From assembly GCA_007922225.1 (NCBI GenBank), contig ML679961.1, positions 77,800,798-77,864,797 on the forward strand: a stretch of DNA of 64,000 nucleotides. Direction: 5' to 3'. Positions 10,760 to 23,109 of the stretch are shown here, in pieces (the stretch's first letter is position 1; every line of letters starts with the position of its first letter). The position numbers were made by a program, and so were the translations under genes. The notes under the pieces were generated by a model. It searched no databases. It was not told the DNA's origin and saw nothing but the letters and a program-made list of their open reading frames with translations. Origin of the DNA: Emydura subglobosa (lineage: Eukaryota; Chordata; Testudines; Chelidae).

Positions 10760-11985
10760 TTATTTATCTCTCCTCAAATGAAAATTGATCCATCCCCCAA
10801 ATAATTTTAGATTCCCTTTTCTGTACCTTTTCCAATTCCAATATATCTTCCTTGAGACGAGGTGATCAGATCTGCATGGAGTATTTAAGATGTGGGTGGA
10901 TTTATATAGAGGCAATATGATATTTTCTGTCTTATTATCTATCCCTTTCCTAATGATTCCCAACATTTTGTTAGCTTTTTTGACTGCTGCTGCACACTGA
11001 GCGGATGTTTTCAGAGAACTATCCACAATGACTCCAAGATCTTTCTTGAGCGCTAACAGTTAATTTAGGCCCCCATCATTTTATATGTATAGTTGGGATT
11101 ATGTTTTCCAGTGTGCATTACTTTGCATTTATCAAGATTGAATTTCATCTTCCATTTTGTTGCCCAGTCATACAGTTTTATGAGATCCCTTTGTAACTCT
11201 TTGCAGTCTCCTTTGGACTTAACTATCTTGAGTAGTATTGTATTATCTGCAAATTTTGCTACCTCACTTTTTACCCTTTTTTCCAGATCATTTATGACTG
11301 TTGAATAGCACTGGTCCGTACAGACCCCTGGGGAATATGACGATTTACCTCTCTCCATTTACCTCTCTCCATTCTGAAAATTGACCACTCTTTCCTACCC
11401 TTTGTTTCTTATCTTTTAACTGGTTTCTGATCTATGAGAGGACCTTTCCTCTTATCCCATGACAGCTTTCTTTTCTTAAGAGCCTTTGGTGAGGGATCTT
11501 GTCAAAGGCTTTCTGAAAATTGAAGTACACTGTATCCACTGGGTCACCCTTGTCCACATGTTTCTTGGACCCCTCAAAGAATTCTAGTAGATTGGTGAGG
11601 CATGATTTCTCTTTACAAAAAACATCTTCCCCAACAAATCATATTCATCTATGTGTCTGATAATTCCCTTCTTTACTATAGTTTCAACAATTTGCCTGGT
11701 ACTGGTGTTAGGCTGACTGGTATGTATTTGCCAGGCTCGCCCCTGGAGCCTTTTAAAAAATTAGCTGTCCTTCAGTCATCTGGTACAGGAGCTGATTTAA
11801 ATTATAGCTTACGTACCACAGTTGGTAGTTCTGCAATTTCACATTTGAGTTTCTTTAGAATTCTTGGATGAATACTATCTGGTCCTGGTGACTTATTACT
11901 GTTTAATTTATCAGTTTGTTCCATACCTTCTCTAATGACACTCAATCTGGGATAGTTCCTCAGATTTGTCACCTAAAAGTATGTT
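10760..11985 (-). pseudogene. CR1 reverse transcriptase, C-terminal part
   Basis: Minus-strand frames read the end of the CR1 reverse transcriptase: VINDLEKRVKSEVAKFADNT (the FADD-box region, with the second Asp replaced by Asn), then LQRDLIKLYDWATKWKMKFN with KCKVMHTGK (about 11065-11358), and the following segment DSSLKTSAQCAAAVKKANKM with LGIIRKGI (about 10760-11026). Upstream, around 11640-11720, IRHIDEYDLLGK-like sequence is readable in another frame. The changed catalytic residue and the frame breaks show that it is inactive. Confidence 0.85.
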
Positions 11986-12003
11986 TCAGGATTGGGACTC
12001 TCA

Positions 12004-12262
12004 GGGCTGGTTCACACTTACCGCACGATTCGGCAGCAGTCGACGGGAGTTAGTTTGCGTAACTGGCATCGACTGCTCTGCTTCCCTTCTGCGCGCTGTT
12101 CTCACTGTGCTGAGCCTCTCGGCTCAGCACTACGCTACTTGAGGGGGTGGACTTACTCAGTCGACTACCCGATCGAGTGAGCAGGTCTCACTGACTGCTC
12201 AATCGATCAAGAAAGATCAATCTGGCAGCGGCGATTTTGCTGCCATCAGTCTGAACATAGCC
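12004..12262. mobile_element. Foldback MITE (Harbinger-like), TSD TCA, inside CR1
   Basis: This 259-bp insert is flanked by TCA on both sides (12001-12003 and 12263-12265). Its ends are imperfect inverted repeats: GGGCTGGTTCACACT against GGCTATGTTCAGACT. It contains CTGACTGCTCAATCGATC and CTTGAGGGGGTGG, both shared with the element at 57529-57777. Removing it and one TCA restores continuous CR1 sequence (GGGACTCTCAGCCATGAAG). Confidence 0.88.
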
Positions 12263-12601
12263 TCAGCCATGAAGACTGATGCAAAGAATTCATTTAGTTT
12301 CTCTACAATGGCCTTCTCTTCCTGGAGTACTCCTTTAGCCTTTCGATAGTCCAGTAACCCCACTGATTGTTTAGCAGCCTCCCTGCTTTTGATGTACTTA
12401 ACATTTTTTTTTTTTTTGCTGTTACTTTTTGAGTCTTTGGCTAGCTGTTCTTAAAATTCTTTTTTGGTCTTCCTGTAATTGTATTTTTACACTTCACTTG
12501 CCAGACTTTTTATTTTCCGCAACAGGATTTAACTTTCACTTTTTAAAGGATGCCTTTTTTTTGCCTCTAACTGCTTCTTTTACTTTGCTGTTAAGCCATA
12601 G

Positions 12602-13119
12602 TCAGTGGCTCCAGCACCCAGGGGCCAAGCCTACATTTAGGACTAAGTCAAAAACTGCCTCTCCTCTTGTGGATTCCAGATCTAGGTGCTCCAAGAAGCA
12701 GTCATTTAATGTGTCAATAAACATTATCTCTGCATCCCATCTTGAGGTGACATGTACCCAATCAATATGGGGATAGTTGAAATCCCCCATTATTATTAAG
12801 TTTTTTATTTTTATAGCCTCTCTAATCTCTCTGAGCATTTCACAGTCACTATCACCATCCTCATAAGGTATATTCCTACTGTTATATTCTTATTATTCAA
12901 ACATGGATTTACTAGTCATAGAGATTGTTTGGTACAGTTTGGTTCATTTAAGATTTTTACTTCATTTGACTCTATGCATTCTTTCACATATTGTGTCACT
13001 GCCCCACCAATACGACCAATTCTGTCCTTTTGATGTGTTTTGTACCCTGGTATTACCATGTCCCATTGATTATCCTCATTCCAAGTTTCTGTGATGCTTA
13101 TTATATTAATATGAGGCAT
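12602..13119 (-). pseudogene. CR1 endonuclease remnant
   Basis: On the minus strand 13119-12916 reads INIISITETWNEDNQWD, then VIPGYKTHQKDRIGR and GGAVTQYVKE. This is the APE-like endonuclease of CR1, which nicks target DNA during insertion. The later piece 12838-12602 reads IIMGDFNYPHIDWVH (the conserved GDFN block) and DTLNDCFLEHLDLESTRG. A frame break lies between the pieces. Confidence 0.85.
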
Positions 13120-13580
13120 TCAAGTTCACCCATCTTAGTATTTAGACTTTTAGTATTTGTATGTGAGCACTTAAAAAAAATTGTCACTTTTTTTAGCTGT
13201 CTGCCATGTAGCTGTCTGTGATGTAATTGAATGGGACTCTTTTTTTTCATTTTGACTGTTTCTTATCAGATCCTACCCGTATTTTATCATCTTCCATCCT
13301 CTCCTCCTTACTAGGATATAGAGAAGCTCCATTAATAGATCCTCCCCTAAGGAATGCCTCTCACCAAACCCTGTGCTCCTCCGCCCCTGTCAGCTTTCCC
13401 CAGTCCTTAGTTTAAAAACTTACTCTACGGCCTTTTTAATTTTATGTGCTAGCAATCTAGTTCATTTTGGTTTAAGTGGCGCCCTTGTTTTCTGTATAGG
13501 CTCCCCCTTTCCCAAAAGGTTCCCCAGTTCCTCATAATATGGGACAGCTGCTGGAGGCCTGTTAGGGTCAATATAGGTAA

Positions 13581-13776
13581 CGCAATGTCTACACTCATGC
13601 TGCGTCGACCTCCGTACGTTGACCATGACTCAATGCCACTTGGGGAGCTGGTGTTACTATGTTAGCATAACAGGGCACTTACATTAGTGGGAGACAAGTT
13701 TAAGTGTAGACACATGCACAACTAGGTTGACACAAGGTGGCTTACGTCAACCTAAAGTTGTAGTGTAGACCAGACC
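13581..13776. mobile_element. Foldback MITE (Harbinger-like), TSD TAA
   Basis: This 196-bp element is flanked by TAA at 13578-13580 and 13777-13779. The right end is GTAGTGTAGACCAGACC; the left end CGCAATGTCTACACTCATG is its diverged complement. Internal arms with GTCGACC / GGTTGAC pairs form a long hairpin. It carries no open frame. Size, termini and 3-bp duplication fit non-autonomous PIF/Harbinger elements. Confidence 0.82.
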
Positions 13777-13779
13777 TAA

Positions 13780-15943
13780 GAATGGTTCAAAATATTTAGG
13801 AACCCAGTATGTTAATTACTAACTGGCAGGACATCATGATCTGCAAAACATATTTATGTTACTTCTAGACGCACTTATGACTGAACATTTCACATCACAT
13901 CATCTGATATGATATATATTTGGCATTGTAGGATTTTCTTAGTTTGTCATTGTATAATATACATAATGAGCCAATTGATTTTTTTAGGATCAGGCTGTCA
14001 TAGATTTGAACAGACAGCATATTTCTCATAGGCCATTAATGGAATTGAAATTGTACATGGAATGCAGAACTATTTCTGCACTTTGAAACATGCACATTTC
14101 TATTTATAAACAAGATGGATTTCTGTGTAATGGTATTGTCTCAAACAACTTGAAAGGGTCTTCATGTCAAGCATGTTATTGTCTTCATATGATCCTCTCC
14201 AGAAAACGTCACGCAAGCTGTTGTGAGGTGGGTGGGACCTCAAACCACTAACAATGCCAGCAGCTAGTCTTGCTCTTCAATACATAGCTCACATTGCTAA
14301 GCAAAGAACACTGCCTGTATTCTCTCCTCTGTTTGAAAAATTAGGTATAATGGTCAATGGGGGAGGAGTGTTTGAGGGATAGTTTAATGGAGAGAAGGTA
14401 ATGGGGGAGGAATTGCTTCTAACTTTACTTTCTAGAACATATATAGATTTATTCTTCTCACCCTAAGTGTCATAATAATTTAAGGCTCAAGACAAATCTT
14501 TATGAAAAGTTCACAGCATTTAAACAGCTACAGTGGTGTCCAAAAGGGTCTTCACAAGATTTTAAATAATGAATTCTGATCTATAAAAGATGTATTTTCC
14601 TATATATAAGGGATTTGTCCTGCTTCCTATCACCATTGTATCTGAGCTCCTCCCAAAAAAATTAGAGGCATAGTGTGATCCTTCATGGACTTTAGTGTTA
14701 CCTGTAAATTTTGCATGTATTATTTTTCCCAAGTGCTGTAAATATTTTACTTTTTTTTCCTTTGGAGGAACCTTATAAATTCACTCCAGAAGCATAGCAC
14801 TTATGGGCTATCCAATAATAACAAAGCAGTGAGCAAGTTCATCAGTATAAAAATCATTAAGGGAACAAATTTCAGGTTTGAGTTTCAAAATGTCAATTTC
14901 TGTGACTTACCAGAGTTTTTGTTTATAAATTCAAAAATTCTTGATCATGACCTTTCAAGGAGAGAGCACATATGGAATTGCTCGTTGTGACTTTTAGCTG
15001 TAATGGTAGTATGTGAGTATTTAATGTAAGAGAGATATTTTGGAGATCAGGATATCAGTCTTACCAAAAAATTTTTTTCTATTTGCCTAGAGAGCATGCA
15101 TGATCTCTTACTCCAGGAGTTGCTCAAGCATATTAGCAGTTGCGTTCCAATGGATTGGAACCATCTGCTTCAGATGATGTTTCATATGTTTCTGCTGCAG
15201 CTCAGTCAGTGTTTGTATAGAGTTGCTAAAGTGGCTATGTATTTTATGTGCCACTGTGACAATGTTTTAGTATTTGAACTACCGCAAAGGAAATCACTGA
15301 TTAATTTCAGTGGCTTGGCTTGCACAGTATGATGTACCAAAAAAAGGGATCCTGAGGATAAATGGATTCATGTATACAAGTCCATCATTCAATCTCTCTT
15401 GTGATCTTGAATGATTTGTATGCAATGTATCAATTCTGAATTTAACCTAAGACAAAAAGAATTTTCCTTAAGTGGAAACTGTTGGGGGTAATAAGTTTTA
15501 CAGTGGTTTGGGATGGATGGTGAGTGGCACATATTTCAAAAAAATCTGAATCATAGATAAAATTTAGAACCTCTGCCTTTGCCCTTCTATTCTTCCCTCC
15601 CTTCCCCCAAGAAAGAACTCCCACATCAATATTTTATTTTTAGTCTGTTTGCCATAGTACTCATGAGATGAGCCTACTAGGATGTGTTGTATGCAGGAGC
15701 TGCAAAATCATGGACTCTATTCTCGTTGTTGCAGTGTATATGCTTTCACGTGGCCTATGGTTGAGAGAGAGAGCAGCAATATTGACAGCAAAATGCAAAC
15801 ACAGCTTTGTTAGTTAAGGGATGTGCCATGATTTATTGTTTAATGTTTTCAACACAAAGGAGGTATTGCTTCTGCCCATCATAAAGAGATTTGACCCAGC
15901 TATAAATTTAGGCTCCAGAATCAATCTTTGCTTTTAAGTGGTC
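13780..15943. other. Non-coding stretch, presumed intron
   Basis: AT-rich sequence without a recognisable gene or transposon. Short open frames such as 15096-15332 have no family resemblance and no splice-site support. Confidence 0.5.
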
Positions 15944-16060
15944 TTGTGCTTAAAGTACTGGACTCAGAAGATAATTTGAATCTCCCCACAGATTTCCTGT
16001 GTGACCTTGACCAAGCCGCTTAATTTGTCTGTACATTTTATGTTAACAGGTGTCAGAAAT
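15944..16060 (+). repeat. CORE-SINE (MIR-like) fragment
   Basis: It contains GTGCTTAAAGTACTGGACTC, a tRNA-like start, then GTGTGACCTTGACCAAGCCG and the following TTAATTTGTCTG. This is the pattern of MIR-type CORE-SINEs (GTGTGACCTTGGGCAAGTCA). Diverged and truncated. Confidence 0.65.
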
Positions 16061-17979
16061 AACCAGGTGAGGTTTTTCATGTGGATTTTTATATTCAGTT
16101 TCCATTTTTTAGTTATGAAAACAGAGAAAGAAAAACCATTTGGTAAAAACTTTATCACACAAGTGACACCAAACATTTTCTTGCCCATTGGTCTGAGGTT
16201 CATCTGGCTGTGATTTTGTGTAATAGAAATACTGCACACTTACCCTTGGGAGGCTAGTGTACCATGCTTATTCCTAACAGACCCTGTCACAGCAAATAGT
16301 TGCTCAATAAGTGATTGAGATGTTCTGTTTGAAATGAATATTGTAATAATGCTGTTGCTATATTAAAATCAATAGTGTACCCACTCTACACTTACAAGGG
16401 CAAATTTTCAGAAGCCAGCTTTCATACATGTGCATGAAACTGTAAATGGCCTTGTGAACATGCAAGCATTAGTGTTTGCATTTACAAACTTAATTGTGGG
16501 GTATTTGTTTTGCTGGTGCAAATGGTAATATTTGTGTTAATCTGTTTTAAGTATGTGCATAGGTGCTGAATTTTTTTTAAAGAGCGTAGGGAGGACTTTG
16601 CAGACATATGTGAATACACAGTTTTGTTTTTCACACTTTCAAATAGGTTGATTTTGGACTGGGGACTATGGGAACTGAATTTAGGTCTGACTATGCACCA
16701 TTAGCCAGATAACACCATGAGAGATGACTGGGGTCTGCTAACGTAAGTGCTTTTATAAATGGCTGATAGCTTTTTCTGCTGAGAGAATGGCAAGAAAAAT
16801 AGAAGGATCAATTCCTGGTGAAGGCAAGTGTATGTATCTGTTGGCAAATAAGGCTGTTCTTGTCATGATGCGTGAAGGGAATTAACTTAAATGGATTTTT
16901 TTTAAAAAGCAAAGAAATCCTTAATCATGTCTCTCTCTACTGGTATCTTTCTTTTTGCACATTCCTACAGGAAGGCTACTACAATGAATGTTTCCATCTC
17001 GTACATCTGCTGACATAAAATATACAGGGTTTTTTTTTTTTAACCATCTCATCTCGTAATTACCTAGATCATAGCAAAACCCCTTGAAATTAATTCCTAC
17101 TAGCCGTGTCAAGAAAATCCGCATCAGCACCTACAGGAGATCCATTAAAACAAGATTTTATGAAAAGCCCACATCTTTTTATAATTATACTTTTTCCTCT
17201 TCCCAACTCTACATATGCATGAAAGCCCAGTAGCTCTATTCATATCTTGGCAAGTCTGTTTACAGCCTAATCTTGTTGGAGGGAGAAATAATGGTTCTCT
17301 AACAGAGCTATTTTGTGTGGGATGATGTATGTTTAGCGATAATCAAATCTCCCCATCTAGCATGAAGCGTACATAGCAAGAAAAAGCCATATTTGGGGGA
17401 AGGAAAACTACTCCATGTGTTGTGTTCAATATTAAATCCACAAAGATTTGCTGTACACAATTCTCTGAGACAATTACATCTTCAACCTCATTTCTGAAGT
17501 AGATTCAGATTTTAGACATTGTGGTAATTGTTTGTGTTGTGTGCAGTTGTTCCATCTGATCTTTATAAATTAAATAACTGGCTCATGGTTTTTTTGTGGT
17601 TGTCATTAGAGTTTACCTCACTGTCATGGCTAAGAGCTGACCATTGGCCCCCCTCTTTTATTGCAGCACATTCAGGCTCTTTGTTGTCCCTTAGGAGGCC
17701 CAACGTAATTTTGTCCTTACTAGAGCTGTGCAAAGAAGTGATTTTTTTCAGTTAGCTGGCAGTTCTGAAAATTAGAAAAAGTTGTTTTTGAGTTGAATCA
17801 AAATAAAATTTTGGCAAACTGAAAAAATTCATGTCTGTTGAATGGAACATTTCATTTCGGGTATTTTTTTTAAAAAAAAAGATAAGGAAAGTAAAGTGCT
17901 ATATTCACAGAATGGGGGCAACGGTGGTGCTGCCTACTTATACCCAGGAGTTAAGATGTTCAGCTGGGATGGGGAGATC

Positions 17980-18310
17980 TATGTTTGAATCCTCACTCTG
18001 GACGAGGGACTTGACTTCACATCTCCTCCGTCCCAAATAAGTGCCCTAATCACTAGGCTATCGGGTAGTCTGGGTTGGAGCTCTTTCGGTCTTTCCTGTT
18101 GAAGTCTTCCACTTTATATAAGCAATTATTCACTGGAGTTGGGGGATGTCACCTGGGCTTTCCCATCTCCCAGGTAAGTGCTCTAACCACCAGGCGAGCA
18201 CATCTTGCAGGAATGTTATGCAAAGTGGACCAGTTTCAACAGGAGCAATTGAGATAGACCCCACCTTAGAATATCTGATAGTCTAGTGATTAGGGCACTT
18301 ACCTGTGAGC
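17980..18310. repeat. Diverged tRNA-like repeat pieces in opposite orientations
   Basis: Pieces resembling the two halves of a tRNA-derived SINE recur: AAGTGCCCTAATCACTAGGC (18022, antisense A-box side), AAGTGCTCTAACCACCAGGC (18175, antisense) and TAGTCTAGTGATTAGGGCAC (18279, sense). The repeated '(C)TAATCACTAGGC' motif and its reverse complement suggest at least two diverged copies facing each other. There is no intact tRNA cloverleaf. Confidence 0.45.
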
Positions 18311-19544
18311 ATACCCATCATAGAGTGGCCAGTCCATAGCACCATTTTTGTTTTAATCCACCACTCCCCTTCAACACTTTTAGTTATATAAAGCAAAAGA
18401 CAAATTCAAGGGGTACCACTGTACATATTTTCTTTTCTTTTCTACATTTTCGATGTAGTTTGAGTTTTCACTATGTACTTTAGAGCAGAGAAAATGATAC
18501 AGTAGGACGGGTGCATTAGTGGTAGGTGATACATGGCCATATACATCATATGTTCCTGTGGAATGCAGAGTTTTACTTTTCTCTTCGTGAAGCCAGTTTC
18601 TGGTAACGTATTTGTCTGGTTTTATTGCTGTTGTTGAACAGTGTCTTACAGCACTCCATCAAACTTTCATCTGCATTTTCTCCAATTATTGTCTTCAGTC
18701 ATTGTTAGAAGTCAAAACTTTCATGTCCAGTTGTAGACTTCTCCTTGGAAGTGCCCGCATGTTGATTGTCCAAATTTGAAGTTGATACTGATGTATACAA
18801 ATTCAGAACACTGTCTTTAATAATCCCAAAAGTACTTTTGCCTCATGATTGCTGCTTAATTTTTTATACAAAATCCACAACCTATAAATACACTGAGTTT
18901 GCAAATATCACCATTATATGTAGGCTTTTTTAAACAAGTGAAACTGCAAGAAAAAACATATTTGCTGTATTGCAGAGAACATAATTAAATTTAATATTAA
19001 GGTCCACATTTTAATCCACTCTCCTAGCGTTTCTATGCCATTGTTAAAGGAATTGCCACAGGAGAAATATACATTTAAGTACTTCACTGATTATGACAAT
19101 TACCTTCTTCAGTCAGATTTTAAAGAACAAGTTGGAGAGATGCAGTAGTCATCTGGGATTATTCCTTGCCAACTCTTTGATATAGAAGCAAAGAAGCAAT
19201 ATTGCCAAATTACTTGTACCTGCAGAAGTGCTACAGCAATAATATCAAATTAAAACTATTGGGCAGAGTTGCTGCCAATATTTTTTTTGGCAGCAGTACC
19301 GTTCAAATGATACCACTGCATATTTATTGTATTAAAACCTGTGTAATTAAATATTAGTATGATTGTGTGATAGCTGGAAAGTAGTTTATTTTCATCCATG
19401 AAGAACAATGTTTTAGACCGATTTTCTGTTGTGTACACCAGAGCAAAGTAGGTATAAAACACCACCATTCTGATTTTATACTATTTTACGTTTACTTTGC
19501 ATTCATTGCACAGATGTAAATGACAGCACCAGCTGCAAGGTGAC

Positions 19545-19650
19545 AGAGAATCAGGGGTGAAATCTTGGCCCCACTGAAGACAATGGAGTTTTGTCATTAA
19601 TTTCTTTTTCTTTATAATCCAGAGTCAGCAAAATCTCACCCATGTTGTGT
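19545..19650. repeat. Palindromic interspersed repeat (GGGGTGAAATC type)
   Basis: It opens AATCAGGGGTGAAATCTTGG with core CCACTGAAGACAATGG, and closes with the complement AAAATCTCACCCAT. It is the same hairpin style as 6786 and 35480, with arms more diverged than in young elements. Confidence 0.55.
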
Positions 19651-20227
19651 GGTGGTGATGATGATGGTTTTAACCACACCATATGCTTCCACCTCTCTCT
19701 AGAAGCCAAGTACCCTCATGTCCCCTTTCAACATCTTTATTCTTGTAATAAAAATCTTGTTTCAACAGCTTTTTAATGTCAGGTAGCTGTGTCTTTTTAA
19801 CAAATCTATTGAACACATTCAATTATATATTGATTCTGAGACAGTTTTTGAAAAATATGCCTTGTATAAATTTGTCCCTGCGCCAAATGTTAAATAACAT
19901 CATTGCATATAATGATGCCAACAGATGGTGCACTGTATAAACCATTTATCACTTTTTATAGGAAAGTGTGCATATGTTTGATTAATATTCTGTTGATTAA
20001 TTGTAACTTTTTTCTGAAAACATTAGTGGGTGTATTCTAATCAGTTCTGACTTTGACTCTTTTAAAAGAAATAACTCCAAATTTGAAGGGGAAAAAATAG
20101 TAAAGGCAACATATAGATTCTAATTAGAAATATTTGTGTTCTGTAATGGAGAAATTGGCTTGTTGTACTGTTTAATGATGGGAGCTTCTTAGGAAGTAAA
20201 ACATTTGTTCTGTTTCATAAAATATGT

Positions 20228-20460
20228 TTAGGAACACAGGAGTTACCATACCAGATGCCAGTGGTGCAGCTAAATTAATACCCTGTCTCAGACAGCAGCC
20301 AACTAGCAAGGTGTAAGAAATTTTATAGCAGCTTTTGTCATGTTCCTTCAGTCATCTCTTCAAAAAACAAAATACTACATCCAACATCTCAACTATAGCT
20401 ATTCTGTTTTGACCCTCTTGTCCCCCTTCCACCAAAGTGAGGGAACCCCACCAGTCACCA
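20228..20460 (-). repeat. CR1 LINE 3' fragment, antisense
   Basis: The + strand reads GAACACAGGAGTTACCATAC, then CCCTGTCTCAGACAGCAGCC and AAGGTGTAAGAAAT. This is the antisense of the CR1 3' region seen also at 10233-10330, here from another, more diverged subfamily. Confidence 0.65.
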
Positions 20461-20997
20461 CATTTTAAAACTAGATTTACAGTGTGTGTTTTTCACCTAC
20501 TTTTGCTCATGTAAAGTGAAAGGGCATCTATATGAGCAAACACAATCTTAGGGGCACCCCAGTTGGCTGCTAATTTGGAACTTTTGACTACAATGGTTCT
20601 CTGCCTGGCCCCTTATCAAAAATAAATATATTTTCATCAAAGTGCATCCTACCTCATTTAAAGTTTGAAAGATTCAGGAGTATTTTGTTTTGAGGTTGTT
20701 TTTTTGGTTTTGTGTTTTTTTGACAATGTAGAGGCACAGATGGTACTAAATAAATTGTAATGGACCTCTTTTTTCTTTTTTCTCCAAGTCACAATAATTT
20801 TGATAGATTCTGCTCTAACCTTTTCTGTGGTTACTAGTACTGAATAGGCAGTCTTTCAGAATGTTTATTAAGGTCAGATCTTTTTAATGTATCTTTTAAT
20901 GTGCTTTGAAAAATGCTTGTTAATTTTTAGGACATTGAAAGAGATCAGTATGGATGCTTCTTTACACCTGTGTATAAATGAAGTCAGATATATTCCT

Positions 20998-21002
<5 letters not shown>

Positions 21003-21030
<28 letters not shown>
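21003..21030. repeat. A-run (about 28 A)
   Basis: A long uninterrupted poly(A) stretch ending AAAAGCTTG. It is a homopolymer or an old poly(A) tail. CR1 and Penelope do not end in long A-tails, so no element is assigned. Confidence 0.75.
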
Positions 21031-21032
<2 letters not shown>

Positions 21033-21559
21033 TTGTTTGATATTTGTTTGCTTATATGGTGTCACAGGCACATCTCAGGCTGGCAACATTGACCATTTAT
21101 GTTCTTATGCTAGGTATCATATTGTGTAGAATGATAAAAGGACCCACATTCTTGTGGTCTTTTAATTACGAGGTTGCTAGAGGGCTGGTCTTGAGTCAGA
21201 CTCGAGGGAAGATTCCCAATGACCCATCACTATTCAGATTTTTAATGATAGGGTACAGATCTTTACTAGGTATACTGATGCAGCCAGGAGTCATCCTTGT
21301 TCAAGGCCACATTCCTGGTGGAATTTTTTTTTTACACATTTAGAGTCGGTGAACTGGTGCCTAGGTTAGCAAGGAATACTTCAGATAGGGCTTTGGATCT
21401 TGGGGAGAAAAACGAAGTGAGCATTCGGTTATCTTGACATTGAGGATGTCAAAAACTGAGCAGGGAGTGCAAGGCAAGTCTATAGTGGGATAAGAAGGTG
21501 GCAAGACATGGACTTGCCCATTTGGGGCATAAAAGACTTACGCTTTAGTCAAACACAGG

Positions 21560-21680
21560 ATGCTTGGCTCAATACAAGGGTAACTGGGTGAAATTTAATG
21601 GTCTGTGTTATAGAGGAGGTCAGATCAGATGATCTAATGGTCCCTTCTAGATTTAAACTCTGTGAATCTATATTCTGGAT
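21560..21680 (+). repeat. CR1 LINE 3' terminus
   Basis: Sense 3' end: TGGGTGAAATTTAATGGTCT, GGAGGTCAGATCAGATGATC, TAATGGTCCCTTCTAGATTT and the terminal AACTCTGTGAATCTATA. This is the conserved CR1 stem and its short terminal repeat. The preceding 400 bases (from about 21080) may be part of the same or another element; I could not identify them. Confidence 0.7.
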
Positions 21681-22227
21681 AAAAAGTGAGAATCTAATTC
21701 CCAACTGACTTGCAGGTTTGTCCCCGCTCATCTTCATCTGAATGCATTGTTTAATGTAATTTTCATTCCCGGTTTTTATACAGAGTGAAAATGAAAATGT
21801 TGCATTTACAGATCTTTAATATTTAAAATAGTTATTCACAGTGTAATGTAGTTATTGTTACCCACACCAATAAAATTCCAAAGTTCCCAAAACTCATGAT
21901 TTCCCACTTAATACCTTAAGTTTTGGTTATTTCTAATGATTTAATATATAGAAGGTAGGCTTTAAACAAAAAGTAATGAAACCGTGCACACAGGTAGCAT
22001 GAGATATTATACAGAGGTCATATACCCAGTAGAGAGAGAGGATTGTCTTAGTTAATACTTGGTCAGTCCTGAATTAGTGTCTAGCTCATTGTCAAATTCC
22101 GAAAAGTATTTTGTGCTGAGTTCTTAGTTGCTATTGTTAAAATCATTCTTCCTAAAGTTTAGTACTACAGGACTAAATTTTGGTCTGTGCCCTGTATATT
22201 ATGTGGTTCAACTCTGGTGGGTCTTGA

Positions 22228-22335
22228 GCTTGTCTACACAGCCCTGCAGTACAGACTACAGGAGTATGAGTTGCAGCGCACTCTTACATATTGGGTTATA
22301 ACTGCCCTGTGTACATCTGCCTGTATGAACTAAAA
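22228..22335. repeat. Foldback MITE remnant
   Basis: It starts GCTTGTCTACACAGCCCTGC and contains GAGTTGCAGCGCACTCTTAC and CCCTGTGTACATCTGCC. The GTCTACAC start is the terminus style of the Harbinger-like MITEs elsewhere in the window, and GGGCTGT/ACAGCCC-like arms pair weakly. No target duplication was found. Confidence 0.4.
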
Positions 22336-23109
22336 AGTAAATAACATAGTCCAGTGGACAGGCAGCAAACATATACTGTGTAATAGTTTTGTATTCAGTT
22401 TAAATTATTTTAATATTTTATAGCAAGCCTAAATTTTAACATATATTGTCAATTTCAAATTTACTTTTAAATATTTTTAATAAACCTGTATTTAACTGAA
22501 ACTAAAAAAATCTTATTTTTTTAACTATCGATTTTCATCCACCCTGATTTGTATTTTTAAGATTTGCATTTGTTTCTATATAGATTCTAGTAGGACTTGA
22601 ACATACATCTGTTAACAATAATTACAAAATGTACTTGTGTAGAGGAGTCCGTAATGTCTCATTTACCACAACTGCCTGTCTCAATCTGCTGATGAATACT
22701 GTAAACTTTTTCACTTTTAAGGCTCTCTTATTGGCTATCTTCTCAGCTTGAAATTGCTATCAGCAGGAAAAAAGACTTGGTGCTTGAAGTCAACTTTGTA
22801 ACTTAGAAACAATTAAAAGACCTTATGAGATTCAAGTCATCAACAATCTCCACCATTTTTCTGATGCTAATGTAGACTGAAGATGGTGCCATTTATTTTT
22901 AAGATGAGTCAGGGTACACAGTTTATGTTACAAAAAACCACACAGAACGACAATACTTAACATGGAGGCTCTAGGACTTTGTACTGCAGAAATAAATAAA
23001 TCAAAATAGTGGGGGGAAAACAGCATTTTGTTCTTGTTTGGTGAACCCAGGGAAGATGATCCTATTTTCCCAGTTTAGAAACCCATTTTTCTACCTAGCT
23101 AAATAAATT

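Larger units (their letters stand above)
10232..13550 (-). mobile_element. Long CR1 LINE, minus strand, 5'-truncated
   Basis: The + strand is a nearly continuous reverse complement of CR1 ORF2 and its 3' end. The 3' tail starts at the block ACATAAGAACGGCCATATTC (10233), the reverse transcriptase follows (about 10760-11985 and beyond 12262) and the endonuclease reaches 13119. The sequence continues to about 13550, up to a foldback element. ORF1 is absent. The copy is broken by frameshifts and by the foldback element at 12004-12262. At about 3.3 kb it is the longest LINE copy in the window. Confidence 0.9.
16061..20227. other. Non-coding stretch, presumed intron
   Basis: AT-rich intronic sequence. 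It holds a tRNA-like repeat cluster (17980-18310) and a palindromic repeat (19545-19650), both listed separately, and a CAAATTTTCAGAAG-type interspersed piece at 16398. No exon or RNA gene was recognised. Confidence 0.5.

Noticed and set aside
18000..18310. Functional tRNA gene
   Set aside because: Only half-molecules with box-like motifs; no cloverleaf with both boxes correctly spaced.
21044..21343. 99-codon frame as a coding gene
   Set aside because: It lies just before a CR1 3' terminus and starts after an A-run; no conserved domain, likely transposon-derived non-coding sequence.
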